Shown here in pieces: positions 7,124 to 14,492 of a DNA stretch of 30,759 nt; the first letter of the stretch is position 1, and the number at the start of each line of letters is the position of its first letter. The notes beneath the pieces were generated by a model. It ran no database searches. It had not been told where the DNA came from and worked only from the letters and a program-made list of their open reading frames with translations. This DNA comes from an uncultured Pseudomonas sp. (lineage in GTDB: Bacteria; Pseudomonadota; Gammaproteobacteria; Pseudomonadales; Pseudomonadaceae): assembly GCF_946886105.1 (NCBI RefSeq), contig NZ_CAMPHV010000055.1, forward strand, positions 1 through 30,759, in the 5' to 3' direction. Both the position numbers and the translations under genes were made by a program.

Positions 7124-7903
7124 TCAGTCTTCCGGATGCAGCACCGCGTGGAGAAATTCCTTGGTGCGGGCGTGCTTCGGCGCGGTGAAGATCTGCTCGG
7201 GCGGGCCCTCCTCGCGAATCGCGCCTTGGTCGAAAAAGCACACCCGGTCGGAGATGCGTCGGGCGAAGTCCATCTCGTGGGTCACCAGCAACATGGTCAG
7301 GTCGTGTTCCTCGGCCAGGCGCTGGATGACCTTGAGCACCTCGCCGACCAACTCCGGGTCGAGCGCGCTGGTCGGCTCGTCGAACAGCATGATCTGCGGA
7401 CGCATGGCCAGGGCCCGGGCGATGCCGACCCGTTGTTGCTGGCCGCCGGACAATTGCGGCGGAAATTTATCGGCCTGATCGCTGAGCCCGACCATTTCCA
7501 GCAACTCTTCGGCGCGCTCGTTGGCTTCCTTGCGGGACAGACCGAGCACCCGCACTGGCGCCTCGGTGAGGTTGCGCCGCACGGTCATGTGCGGGAACAG
7601 GTTGAACTGCTGGAACACCATGCCCAGGTTGCTGCGCATCTGGCGTAGATGGGCTTCGCTGGCCGGCACCAGTTTGCCGTTCCTTTCCTCGTGCCAGAGC
7701 GGTTTGGCACCGACGTAGACGACGCCGGAGTTGATCGGCTCGAGGGTCATCAGCACCCGCAACACCGTGGACTTACCCGAGCCGGACGGGCCGATGATGG
7801 TGACCTTCTCGCCGCGTTTCACCTCGAAATTGAGGTTATCGAGGCAAGTGAAGTCGCCAAAGCGTTTGGTCACGTTCTCGAAGCGAACCAGGGTATCGGT
7901 CAT
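7124..7903 (-). CDS. ehuA: EhuA-type ABC transporter ATP-binding protein
   Basis: 259 aa ATPase of the polar amino acid/ectoine uptake family. Walker A is GPSGSGKST (residues 38-46), the Q-loop lies in [15 protein letters not shown], the signature is LSGGQQQR, Walker B is [12 protein letters not shown] and the H-loop is LLVTHEMDF. Its ATG overlaps the stop of the upstream permease gene (ATGA), so it is the last gene of an ehuB-C-D-A operon. The protein should drive import through the EhuC/EhuD permease pair at the inner membrane. It converges with the orphan binding-protein gene across a gap of only 27 bp with no obvious terminator. The family is certain; the ectoine assignment rests mainly on the binding protein of the operon. 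Confidence 0.88.
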   Translation of the reverse strand: MTDTLVRFENVTKRFGDFTCLDNLNFEVKRGEKVTIIGPSGSGKSTVLRVLMTLEPINSGVVYVGAKPLWHEERNGKLVPASEAHLRQMRSNLGMVFQQFNLFPHMTVRRNLTEAPVRVLGLSRKEANERAEELLEMVGLSDQADKFPPQLSGGQQQRVGIARALAMRPQIMLFDEPTSALDPELVGEVLKVIQRLAEEHDLTMLLVTHEMDFARRISDRVCFFDQGAIREEGPPEQIFTAPKHARTKEFLHAVLHPED

Positions 7904-8592
7904 TTCAGCGGTATCCCACGTTTAGGCAAGCGGACATCCAGGGTCCGTACCAGGTAAGCGGCCAGAAGGGTCAATATCAGGTAGAGCGCACCGACCATGG
8001 TCAGCGGGATCAGGTACTGGAAGGTGCGGTCGCCGATGATTTTCGCCACGCTGAGCATTTCCAGCACCGTCACCACGGACAACACCGGCACATCCTTCAT
8101 GATCGAGATCAGGTAGTTGCCCAGCGCCGGGATAATCCGCGGCAGCGCCTGCGGCAGGATCACCTTGATAAAGGTATGCGCCGGCGGCAGGTTCAGCGCC
8201 CTCGCCGCTTCGCGCTGACCGCGCGGCACCGCTTCCAGCCCAGCCCGGTAGACCTCCGACATATAGGCGCTGTACTGCACGCCGAGCGCCACCGCGCCGG
8301 TCAGGAATGCCGGCAGTAGCAGGCCGTATTCGGGCAGCACGAAGTACAGGAAGTACAGCTGCACCAGCAGCGGCGTATCGCGGAAGAACTCGACGATCAA
8401 CTTGGTCGGCCAGGCGACCAGCCGCGAGGGCACGCCGCGCAAGGCGGCGAAAATCAAGCCGAGGATCGCGGCAATGACGAAGCCCAGCGCGGCTGCTTGC
8501 AGGGTGACAATCATGCCCCGCAGCAGGATCGGCAAAATGGAGATGGCGAAGGCCAGGGGCGAACTGGTATCCCAGTGATAACCGAACAGCAT
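7900..8592 (-). CDS. ehuD: EhuD-type ABC transporter permease
   Basis: 230 aa inner-membrane permease of the His/Glu/Gln/Arg/opine family. The open frame extends far upstream (to 9294) in antisense-like sequence over ehuC, but the true start is the ATG at 8592, which shares its A with the TGA of ehuC (TGATG). The protein begins [18 protein letters not shown]. About five hydrophobic segments are seen, with the EAA-loop motif [20 protein letters not shown] that contacts the ATPase. The stop overlaps the ehuA start. Overlaps on both sides show tight translational coupling and equal stoichiometry with the partner subunits. Confidence 0.88.
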   Translation of the reverse strand: MLFGYHWDTSSPLAFAISILPILLRGMIVTLQAAALGFVIAAILGLIFAALRGVPSRLVAWPTKLIVEFFRDTPLLVQLYFLYFVLPEYGLLLPAFLTGAVALGVQYSAYMSEVYRAGLEAVPRGQREAARALNLPPAHTFIKVILPQALPRIIPALGNYLISIMKDVPVLSVVTVLEMLSVAKIIGDRTFQYLIPLTMVGALYLILTLLAAYLVRTLDVRLPKRGIPLK

Positions 8593-9242
8593 CAGCGAGC
8601 CCCCACTCTGCGCCAGCGCCCGACCCAGCGTTCGAGCAGCTTCATCAAGGCGCTCAGCACCAGGGCCAGGCCGAAGTAGATGAACAGCGTCATGCTGTAG
8701 ATGGTCGTGCTGTCCTGGGTCAGGTTGCGCAGGTTCTCCGCGCGGAACGCCAGATCGCTGAGGGTGATCAACGAAACGAGCGCCGTGTCCTTGAGGTTTT
8801 GCACCGCCAGATTGCCGAACGACGGCATCATCTCCGGCAGCGCTTGCGGCAAGGCGATCCGCCATAGGGTCTGGCGCGCGGTGAAATTCAGCGCCTTGGC
8901 CGCTTCGAGCTGGTTTTTCTGCACCGCCTGCACGGCGCCGCGCACGACTTCCGCACCATAGGCGCCGATATTCAGCGACAACGCCAGAATGCCAGCCGTG
9001 ATCGGCGACAGGCGCACGCCCAGCAAGGGCAAAGCGAAGAAGATCCAGAACATCTGCACCAGCAGCGAGGTGCCGCGGAAAATCTCGATATAGGAAACCG
9101 AGACGGACTTCAGCACAGGGTTGGTGGACAAGCGCCCCAAGCCGAAAACGAAAGAGCAGAGGGCACCTAGCAGAGTCGACCAGAACGTCAGTTGCACGGT
9201 GACCCATGCCCCTTCCATCAGGGTCGGCAGATAGTCCCACAT
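8592..9242 (-). CDS. ehuC: EhuC-type ABC transporter permease
   Basis: 216 aa, MWDYLPTLMEGAWVTVQLTF and onward. Typical of amino-acid-type permeases: about five membrane helices and the EAA loop EAAKALNFTARQTLWRIALP near the middle, followed by PEMMPSFGN. It pairs with the EhuD-type subunit as a heterodimeric channel. Start ATG 9242 is preceded by GGAGG about ten bases upstream. It is separated from the binding-protein gene by about 70 bp that contain a strong GC hairpin, and it overlaps ehuD by one base. Confidence 0.88.
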   Translation of the reverse strand: MWDYLPTLMEGAWVTVQLTFWSTLLGALCSFVFGLGRLSTNPVLKSVSVSYIEIFRGTSLLVQMFWIFFALPLLGVRLSPITAGILALSLNIGAYGAEVVRGAVQAVQKNQLEAAKALNFTARQTLWRIALPQALPEMMPSFGNLAVQNLKDTALVSLITLSDLAFRAENLRNLTQDSTTIYSMTLFIYFGLALVLSALMKLLERWVGRWRRVGAR

Positions 9243-9280
9243 AAGCGGCGAACCTCCAGACGCACGCGGAGTTGGCGAGG

Positions 9281-9303
9281 GGCGCCGCCACCAAGGCGGC
9301 GCC
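9281..9303 (-). promoter_or_regulatory. Intercistronic hairpin between ehuB and ehuC
   Basis: Perfect 9-bp GC stem, GGCGCCGCC and GGCGGCGCC, around a 5-base loop, starting only nine bases after the ehuB stop. No T-tract follows on the minus strand, so it is more likely an mRNA 3'-end stabiliser or partial terminator. Such an element would leave more binding-protein message than permease message, a common arrangement in ABC uptake operons. Function inferred. Confidence 0.6.
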
Positions 9304-9311
9304 GCTTGCCC

Positions 9312-10181
9312 TTACTCGGCGTTACACAGCTGTTCGGTGGTTTTGGCGAACGACCCCTGGATATCGGCGGGTGTGAAGCCGTACTGCTGCAGGATGTTCT
9401 TCCAGTCCTCGGTCTTTTTGAATTCGCTCAGCTCAGCGTTGAAGGCATCGCGGAAATCCTTCGAGCTGTTGGCGAAGGTAAAGCCGCCCCAGCTGCGCAC
9501 TTCGTTGCCATCGATCACCGGGTCTTCGAACGGCTCGGCCAGACTCACCGCCTCGCTCATTTCGGCGAGATTGCTGGCCGTCAGGCCGGTGGCGGCATAG
9601 GCCGCGGCGCGACCGGTGGAAACCGTGGAAATGGCGTCGGAATTGCTGTTGATGGTGACCATGTTCGCCTCGGGCACGCCGAGCTTCTGCAACATCTCGA
9701 GCTGGTCGGCGCCGGCCATGATCGCCACTTTCAAGTCGCCTTCGGCGAACTGCTTGTAGCCGTGCAAATCATGAGGGTTGCCCTTCTGCACCAGCAGGCC
9801 TTCACCATAGCTGGTGTTGGGCTCGGAATAGATCACCGCCTTGCAGCGCTCCGGCAGGATCGCCATCTCCGCCGCCACCATATCGAAACGCTCGGCCTTG
9901 AGCCCCGGAATCAGCGAGCCGAACTGGGTCACCACCCATTGCACCTCGTCGATGCCCATACGTTTGAGAACCTGCGCGGCGACGGCCGGCCCCGCGCCTT
10001 CCGCCTCACCCTTGGCATTGACGAAGCCATAAGGGATTTCATTGGCCACGGCGACATTGACGAAGCCTTTTTCCTTTACTTCCTGCAACGTAATCGCACT
10101 GGCGCCAGCTGCGAACAAGCCACCGCACACGGCGGTCAACGCTCCAGCAATAAACTTTGATCTGGAATTAATTGTTTTCAT
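9312..10181 (-). CDS. ehuB: EhuB-type ectoine/hydroxyectoine (amino-acid family) substrate-binding protein
   Basis: 289 aa periplasmic binding protein (SBP_bac_3 fold). Signal peptide MKTINSRSKF followed by a hydrophobic stretch to AAGASA, cleavage before ITLQEVK. The mature sequence carries the features I associate with EhuB: VAVANEIPYGFVNAKGEAEG, FGSLIPGLKAERFDMVAAEM, ILPERCKAVIYSEPNTSYGE, and VRSWGGFTF. Ectoine/hydroxyectoine is thus the likely ligand, although a polar amino acid cannot be excluded. Start ATG 10181 has GGGGAG just upstream; the frame is open further back to 10229, but that would bury the signal peptide. First gene of the ehuBCDA operon, behind a candidate sigma-70 promoter. 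No ectoine synthesis (ectABC) or breakdown genes are in the window, which suggests uptake of an osmoprotectant rather than a catabolic cluster. Confidence 0.88.
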   Translation of the reverse strand: MKTINSRSKFIAGALTAVCGGLFAAGASAITLQEVKEKGFVNVAVANEIPYGFVNAKGEAEGAGPAVAAQVLKRMGIDEVQWVVTQFGSLIPGLKAERFDMVAAEMAILPERCKAVIYSEPNTSYGEGLLVQKGNPHDLHGYKQFAEGDLKVAIMAGADQLEMLQKLGVPEANMVTINSNSDAISTVSTGRAAAYAATGLTASNLAEMSEAVSLAEPFEDPVIDGNEVRSWGGFTFANSSKDFRDAFNAELSEFKKTEDWKNILQQYGFTPADIQGSFAKTTEQLCNAE

Positions 10182-10258
10182 CCTGCTCCCCTTTTTCTTG
10201 TGCATTCTCCAAAAATACCGGCGAACCATCCGGACAACTCGCTATCAACCGGGCCAAA

Positions 10259-10286
10259 GTTTTAGACAGTAATGCTTTGATGTCAA
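10259..10286 (-). promoter_or_regulatory. Candidate sigma-70 promoter of ehuBCDA
   Basis: Minus-strand TTGACA (10281-10286), a perfect -35 box, then a 16-base spacer and TAAAAC (10259-10264) as a partial -10. It lies about 80 bases upstream of the ehuB ATG in the only A+T-richer part of the gap. Strength and any osmotic control cannot be judged from sequence. Confidence 0.45.
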
Positions 10287-10498
10287 ACCACTATTGCAAA
10301 TCAGAGGCTATAGCGGAGGTTGAAAAGCGAAGAAAGGGCGGGGCTATTTGGCTCGGTTTGTGAGCGGAAAGCCGGTTATCGCCTACCCTGGGGGTCGCGT
10401 CGAGCTAGCCAAATTGCGCTGCGACTGGCACCAGCGGCAGCGCTTTATTGAGAGCAAGGCCTGGATCGCAAAACCGACTCCACCGATTGCTCTTCGCC
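10287..10498. other. Intergenic remainder between ehuB promoter and hydrolase gene
   Basis: About 210 bp upstream of the ehu promoter and downstream of the alpha/beta hydrolase stop. I see no gene, no strong palindrome and no T-tract terminator here. An operator for the ehu operon could lie next to the -35 box, but none stands out. Confidence 0.5.
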
Positions 10499-11395
10499 CT
10501 ATTCCTGCTTTGCCAGCAGAAACGCCTCTAGGTGCTGAATCACTTGCTCCGGCTGATCCTCATGAACATACAACTTGGCCTTGTCGATGCTGATAAAGCC
10601 GGCGAGCTTGGCAAAGCCACGGCTCATTTCAATGGCATAGGACTCAGGAAAGGTATCGTCCTGCCGCCCCCAGATCAGCAAGGTTTGCGCCGCGATCTGG
10701 CCGTGAAGCTGGCTTAAGGCATCGAGCTGCGGCCAATCGAGCACCGCGATAAAGGCGCGCCGGGCTTGCTCCATGTTCTGCGCGGACTCGATCAACGGCG
10801 CGATAAAGCGCTGATGAAAGCTGCCGAGCAAGTGCTGGTGGTCGTAGAGCGTTCCGCCAAAGCCCAGCTTTGAACACAGATAGGCAGCGCTTCTCAGCTG
10901 TATGCGGGCAAGCGCGCCGTACCCCGGCAACCAACGCGCGAGTTGTTTGTACAGACGCTGGTTGGGTGCGCGATGCCCGGGTATTTCGCTATTGAGCAGG
11001 ACCAACTTGGCCACGCGGCTGGAGTCCAGCAGTGCAAGGTAGCGGGCGGCGATACCGCCGCTATCATTACCCAGCACGCTATAACCCTGGGCAATGCCCA
11101 AGGCCGCAAGCAAGCCCTGGAGCAGACGCGCCTGGCCGGCAGGGCTCAGATCATGTTCCGTGGACCAGGCTGTCACCCCAGCGCCGGGGAGGTCCGGCAC
11201 AATGCAACGAAAGCGCGAGGCGAGCGCATCGACCAATGGGGCAAAGGTATCGCCATTGAGCGGCCAGCCGTGCAGCATCAGCAGTACCGGGCCTGTGCCA
11301 TAGTCGCGGTAACCGAAACGCAGCCCTTCGATATCGATGAATTGATGCGGTGCGGCAAGAAAGCCGCTGACCTGTGGGTTATTGCACGCGTTCAT
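10499..11395 (-). CDS. Alpha/beta hydrolase with Asp-type nucleophile elbow
   Basis: 298 aa. The oxyanion-hole motif HGWPLNGDTF is followed by the nucleophile elbow GNDSGG. By position in G-x-Nuc-x-G the nucleophile is D111 rather than a serine, as in haloalkane/haloacetate dehalogenases and soluble epoxide hydrolases. Candidate acid D246/D247 lies in WGRQDDTFP and the base H278 in YVHEDQPEQ. The substrate is unknown; the fold family is sure, dehalogenase or epoxide hydrolase is an inference from the Asp. Start: ATG 11395 has GAGG seven bases upstream; the longer frame to 11467 is non-homologous-looking. No signal peptide. It is divergent from an AraC-family regulator across 88 bp, which probably controls it. 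Confidence 0.88.
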   Translation of the reverse strand: MNACNNPQVSGFLAAPHQFIDIEGLRFGYRDYGTGPVLLMLHGWPLNGDTFAPLVDALASRFRCIVPDLPGAGVTAWSTEHDLSPAGQARLLQGLLAALGIAQGYSVLGNDSGGIAARYLALLDSSRVAKLVLLNSEIPGHRAPNQRLYKQLARWLPGYGALARIQLRSAAYLCSKLGFGGTLYDHQHLLGSFHQRFIAPLIESAQNMEQARRAFIAVLDWPQLDALSQLHGQIAAQTLLIWGRQDDTFPESYAIEMSRGFAKLAGFISIDKAKLYVHEDQPEQVIQHLEAFLLAKQE

Positions 11396-11483
11396 TGTGC
11401 TGCCTCGGGCGCCATGGGATTTCGGCCAATGTACTGGCAGCCAGGGCAAGCAACTTGTAAGAACCAACTGATTTGAGGACGCC
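11396..11483. promoter_or_regulatory. Shared divergent control region, hydrolase/AraC
   Basis: 88-bp gap between two divergent starts. It must hold promoters for both genes and the likely AraC-type operator. No clear inverted or direct repeat stands out, so the binding site cannot be placed. Confidence 0.4.
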
Positions 11484-12257
11484 GTGCAGAATTATCTGAT
11501 CCTGGGCAACCAGCTCACCTTATATGTCGGACCGCTGCCCGACATCAGCCTGCATCGACATAGCGCCAGCGCCCTATGCCTTGGCTTACAGGCACCGATT
11601 CAGGCACGAGGCGCCAGCGAAAGCCCATGGCAACATTACGATCAGCTATTCGTGCCGGCAGGCGTCGAGCATGCCCTGGCGTTTGCGGGGCAGCCCGTGG
11701 CGGTGTTGTTTTTCGAGACCCAGAGCCGCCTGTACCAGCAGCTGTTGCTGCGTTACAGCCTACCCACCGAGCATCTGAGCGATCCTGGGCCGATTGCCGG
11801 CAACTGGCTAGCGGAACTCGAAGGGTTAACGGGAAGCGATGCGCAGGACGGCGAAGCCTTGCTCGGGCTGATCGCCACGCGCCTGCTGCCCGATGCGGAT
11901 GAGTCGAGCCATGTGGACCCGCGGGTACTCAAGGTGCTGAGTGCGATGCAGGCGCAGCCCCAGCGCAATTTCGCCACCGAAGAGCTGTCTGCCCTCGTTT
12001 GCCTCTCGCCGAGCCGCCTTTCGGCGCTGTTCAACCGCACGATGGGGCTGCCGCTGAGGCGCTATCGGGTGTGGCTGCGCCTGCGCTCGCTGGTCGGTTT
12101 CGTCAGCCAGGGGCTATCGCTTACCGACGCCGCGCAGATGGCGGGATTCAGCGACTCCGCCCATTTCAGCAACAGTTGCCGCAAGCTATTGGGGGTCAAG
12201 CCGACCGATGTGCTCGCTGGCGATGATTTACGCATTCTCTTCTCCAACCGCCTGTGA
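11484..12257 (+). CDS. AraC-family transcriptional regulator
   Basis: 257 aa. The N-terminal half has cupin-like ligand-domain features (LHRHSASALCLGL near residue 23, FVPAGVEHALAF near residue 55). The C-terminal third carries the paired helix-turn-helix domain: FATEELSALVCLSPSRLSAL for the first, then LSLTDAAQMAGFSDSAHFSN with the typical GFSDSAHFS turn, and a closing GVKPTDVL. Start is GTG 11484 with TTGAGGAC five bases before it. Divergent position to the alpha/beta hydrolase suggests it senses that enzyme's substrate or product and activates the hydrolase gene (inference). No membrane or signal segment. Confidence 0.9.
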   Translation: MQNYLILGNQLTLYVGPLPDISLHRHSASALCLGLQAPIQARGASESPWQHYDQLFVPAGVEHALAFAGQPVAVLFFETQSRLYQQLLLRYSLPTEHLSDPGPIAGNWLAELEGLTGSDAQDGEALLGLIATRLLPDADESSHVDPRVLKVLSAMQAQPQRNFATEELSALVCLSPSRLSALFNRTMGLPLRRYRVWLRLRSLVGFVSQGLSLTDAAQMAGFSDSAHFSNSCRKLLGVKPTDVLAGDDLRILFSNRL

Positions 12258-12413
12258 ACCCTTCAGACCCGCGGCCACGATTGGATTTGCGCAGTTGCTG
12301 CCGGATTGTGCTGGGGGCTTATCCGGACACGCACCGCCTGTAGGAGCGGCTGGGCGGCACTCCGCCTTGGCCGCAATTCGGATAGGTGACCAAGTTGGCG
12401 CATCCGCCGCCCG

Positions 12414-12480
12414 GTAGCCCGGATGCAATCCGGGGCAGATGGGATGGCCGACACCGCTTCCCGGATTTCATCCGGGCTAC
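12414..12480. repeat. GTAGCCCGGAT palindromic repeat, copy 1
   Basis: GTAGCCCGGATGCAATCCGG at 12414 onward and the inverted CCCGGATTTCATCCGGGCTAC ending at 12480 enclose a short spacer; each arm is itself a small palindrome (CCGGAT..ATCCGG). Matching copies occur at 18118, 20417 and 26665. Confidence 0.85.
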
Positions 12481-12491
12481 AGGTAGGTCTG

Positions 12492-12535
12492 GTAGCCCGG
12501 ATAAGCCTAGGCGCAATCCGGGATCGCCTTCCCGG
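12492..12535. repeat. GTAGCCCGGAT repeat, partial copy
   Basis: GTAGCCCGGATAAGCCTAGG and onward with CGCAATCCGGG, then CCCGG, but without the closing inverted GGGCTAC. It looks like a half or decayed copy directly beside copy 1; the AAGCCTAGGCGCAATCCGGG variant resembles the left half of the copy at 26665. Confidence 0.65.
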
Positions 12536-12570
12536 TTGCTCTGCGAGTGACGAAACGGTTGAGTTTCTAC

Positions 12571-13173
12571 TCACCCCAGCATGGTCACATGCCGCGGATG
12601 GCTGGCGACCCGCTCCAGCCAGGCGCGGATCGCCGGGTAGTCGCTGAGGTCGAAACCGCCCTCATCCGCCACATGGGTGTAGGCATACAGGGCGATATCG
12701 GCGATCGAGTAGTGCTCGCCTACCAGATAGGGCGTGCGCTGCAGCTGCTTCTCCATCACTTTGAGCGCCTTGTGGCCGCGGACATGGCAGGCGTGATACT
12801 CCTCGCGGCGCTCCTCGGGCAGGCCCTGATACAGCTGGATAAAACGCGCCACCGCGACATAGGGTTCGTGGCTGTACTGCTCGAAGAATTGCCACTGCAA
12901 TACCTGGGTGCGCAGGCGCGGTTCGCTGGGCAGAAATTCGCTGCCGTCGGCGAGGAAGTTGAGGATGGCGTTGGACTCCCACAGGCAGGTGCCGTCGTCC
13001 AGCTCCAACACCGGGATCTTGCCGTTGGGGTTTTTCGCCAGAAAGGCCTCTTTCTGGGTGTCGCCCCTGAGGATATCGATCGGCACCCACTCATAGGCCG
13101 CGCCGAGCAGGTGCAACATCAGCTTGACCTTGTAGCAGTTGCCCGAACGGTAATCGCCATAAACCTTGTACAT
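12571..13173 (-). CDS. Glutathione S-transferase family protein
   Basis: 200 aa, cytosolic. An N-terminal thioredoxin-like domain (MYKVYGDYRSGNCYKVKLML; NPNGKIPVLELDDG with the cis-proline loop; LWESNAILNFLAD with the glutathione-binding E-S pair) leads to an all-helical C-terminal domain with YSIADIALYAYTHVADEGGF. The likely active-site region near residues 10-13 (SGNC) carries both Ser and Cys. Typical function is glutathione conjugation or thiol transfer; the substrate is unknown. AGGAGG lies eight bases or so before the ATG. It follows the aminotransferase gene by 41 bp on the same strand, so the two probably form an operon under the divergent MarR regulator. Confidence 0.9.
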   Translation of the reverse strand: MYKVYGDYRSGNCYKVKLMLHLLGAAYEWVPIDILRGDTQKEAFLAKNPNGKIPVLELDDGTCLWESNAILNFLADGSEFLPSEPRLRTQVLQWQFFEQYSHEPYVAVARFIQLYQGLPEERREEYHACHVRGHKALKVMEKQLQRTPYLVGEHYSIADIALYAYTHVADEGGFDLSDYPAIRAWLERVASHPRHVTMLG

Positions 13174-13214
13174 CGCTCCACCCTCCTGTGGTTACTGTCG
13201 TGTTTGCTAGTGGC

Positions 13215-14381
13215 TCAGGCTGCCGCGGCGGCCTGAGCCTGGCGGATCACTTCGGCCAGGCGCTTGAGACCTTCGCTCAATCGATCGGGCGCGACGTGAC
13301 TGAAGTTAAGCCGCAAATGCCCCGGATGTTGGTCCGGATCAATAAAGAACGGCTCGCCCGGCATAAAGGCGACGTTCTGCGCCAGCGCTGGTTTAAGCAG
13401 CGTACGGGTGTCCAGCGGCTGTTTGAGGGTCAGCCAGAAGAACAACCCGCCTTGGGGAATTTGCCAGTCGGCCAGGTCGCTGAAGTGCTCCTGCAACACC
13501 GCTTGCATGGCGTCGCGACGAACCCGGTAGAAATCGCGCAGCTCGGCCAGGTGATTGCGGTACTGCTCGCTGCCGAGCCACTGCAGCGCCTGCCATTGGC
13601 CGATGCGGTTGGTGTGCAGGTCCGCCGATTGCTTGAGGCGCAGCAGATAGGGGAACAGATCAGGTGTGGCGATCAGGTAGCCGACGCGCAGGCCCGGCAG
13701 CAGGGTCTTGGATACGGTGCCGGTGTAGATCCAACTGGCTTTTTGCAGGCGGCTGACGATAGGCGTGGCGCTGCCCTCGTCGAACACCAGCTCGCGGTAA
13801 GGTTCGTCTTCGATCAGGGTCACGCCGAACTCGTCGAGCAGTGCCGCCACGGCGTCGCGCTTGGCCTCGCTATAGCGCACCGCCGAAGGGTTCTGGAAGG
13901 TCGGGATCAGGTAGGCGAAGGCCGGCTTGTGGTTTTCCAGGCGCTGGCGCAGGGCGTCGATCTGCGGGCCGTCGGCCTCTTGCGGCACGGCGATGCAATC
14001 GGCACCGAACAGCTGAAAGGCTTGCAACGCGGCCAGGTAGGTCGGCGCTTCGAGCAGCACTTCGGTACCCGGGTCGATAAACAGCTTGCTGGCCAAGTCC
14101 AGGGTTTGTTGCGAACCGCTGACGATCAACACCTGACTGGCCTCGCAGGGTACGCCCAGGGCGCGCGCCTCGGCGGCGATGGCTTCGCGCAACTCCGGCT
14201 CGCCTTCGCTCATGCCGTACTGACCCATGCTCACCGGCATATCCGCCCACTCGACCTTGGGCAGCATCGGCTCGGCGGGCAGGCCGCCGGCGAAGGACAT
14301 CACCTCCGGACGCTGCGCCGCGGCGAGGATTTCACGGATCAAGGAGCTTTTCAGGCGGGCAACGCGTTCGGAGAAGGCCAT
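13215..14381 (-). CDS. PLP-dependent aminotransferase, class I/II (2-aminoadipate/LysN-like)
   Basis: 388 aa fold-type I aminotransferase. Seen: MSFAGGLPAEPMLP near the N-terminus, YGMSEGEPELREAIA (substrate-phosphate loop region), SGSQQTLDLASKLF, the Asn/Pro motif TFQNPSA, DEPYRELVFDE (Asp contacting the PLP pyridine), and the Schiff-base lysine K225 in GTVSKTLLPGLRVGYL. The closing RLNFSH holds the carboxylate-binding Arg. This set matches the aminotransferase family that includes LysN and the C-terminal domains of MocR regulators, but there is no N-terminal GntR domain. Start ATG 14381; the frame is open to 14420, but that part covers the operator. Amino donor and acceptor are not predictable. 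Upstream of the GST gene and divergent from marR. Confidence 0.9.
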   Translation of the reverse strand: MAFSERVARLKSSLIREILAAAQRPEVMSFAGGLPAEPMLPKVEWADMPVSMGQYGMSEGEPELREAIAAEARALGVPCEASQVLIVSGSQQTLDLASKLFIDPGTEVLLEAPTYLAALQAFQLFGADCIAVPQEADGPQIDALRQRLENHKPAFAYLIPTFQNPSAVRYSEAKRDAVAALLDEFGVTLIEDEPYRELVFDEGSATPIVSRLQKASWIYTGTVSKTLLPGLRVGYLIATPDLFPYLLRLKQSADLHTNRIGQWQALQWLGSEQYRNHLAELRDFYRVRRDAMQAVLQEHFSDLADWQIPQGGLFFWLTLKQPLDTRTLLKPALAQNVAFMPGEPFFIDPDQHPGHLRLNFSHVAPDRLSEGLKRLAEVIRQAQAAAAA

Positions 14382-14414
14382 GGAGATCACCGGTAGCAAA
14401 GGCAAATAAAAATA

Positions 14415-14431
14415 GGTCAAACTGTTTGACC
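14415..14431. promoter_or_regulatory. Palindromic operator 1, GGTCAAACTGTTTGACC
   Basis: Perfect 8-bp arms GGTCAAAC and GTTTGACC around a single central T, in the gap between the aminotransferase and marR starts, about 34 bp before the aminotransferase ATG. Size and symmetry fit a MarR dimer site (family knowledge). Repression of the aminotransferase-GST operon is inferred. Confidence 0.75.
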
Positions 14432-14473
14432 GAAATCTTGTGTAGCCGAAGCTACGACACCCAGGACAAATAC

Positions 14474-14488
14474 GTCAATAGGCTTGAC
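14474..14488. promoter_or_regulatory. Palindromic operator 2, GTCAATAGGCTTGAC
   Basis: GTCAA and TTGAC arms around five bases, sharing the GTCAA half-site with operator 1 and centred 58 bp from it. It ends four bases before the marR ATG at 14493, a position fitting autorepression. Its presence beside operator 1 strengthens the regulatory reading of both. Confidence 0.65.
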
Positions 14489-14492
14489 CTTA

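Larger units (their letters stand above)
12258..12570. other. Repeat-filled intergenic region
   Basis: Convergent gap between the AraC gene and the GST gene. It holds a REP-like TGTAGGAGCGGC fragment near 12341 and one full and one partial GTAGCCCGGAT repeat. No gene is supported and no T-tract terminator is visible. Confidence 0.6.

Noticed and set aside
8593..9294. Upstream extension of the ehuD frame (total 464 aa)
   Set aside because: The extension lies over ehuC in another frame and has Arg/Ala/Gly-rich shadow composition; the start at 8592 with TGATG coupling is the natural one.
12258..12570. Small frames in the repeat region after the AraC gene
   Set aside because: They translate the GTAGCCCGGAT repeats and run on both strands; no support as genes.
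13188..14396. 402-aa + strand open frame opposite the aminotransferase
   Set aside because: Antisense shadow; the minus-strand frame has the complete PLP-enzyme motif set.
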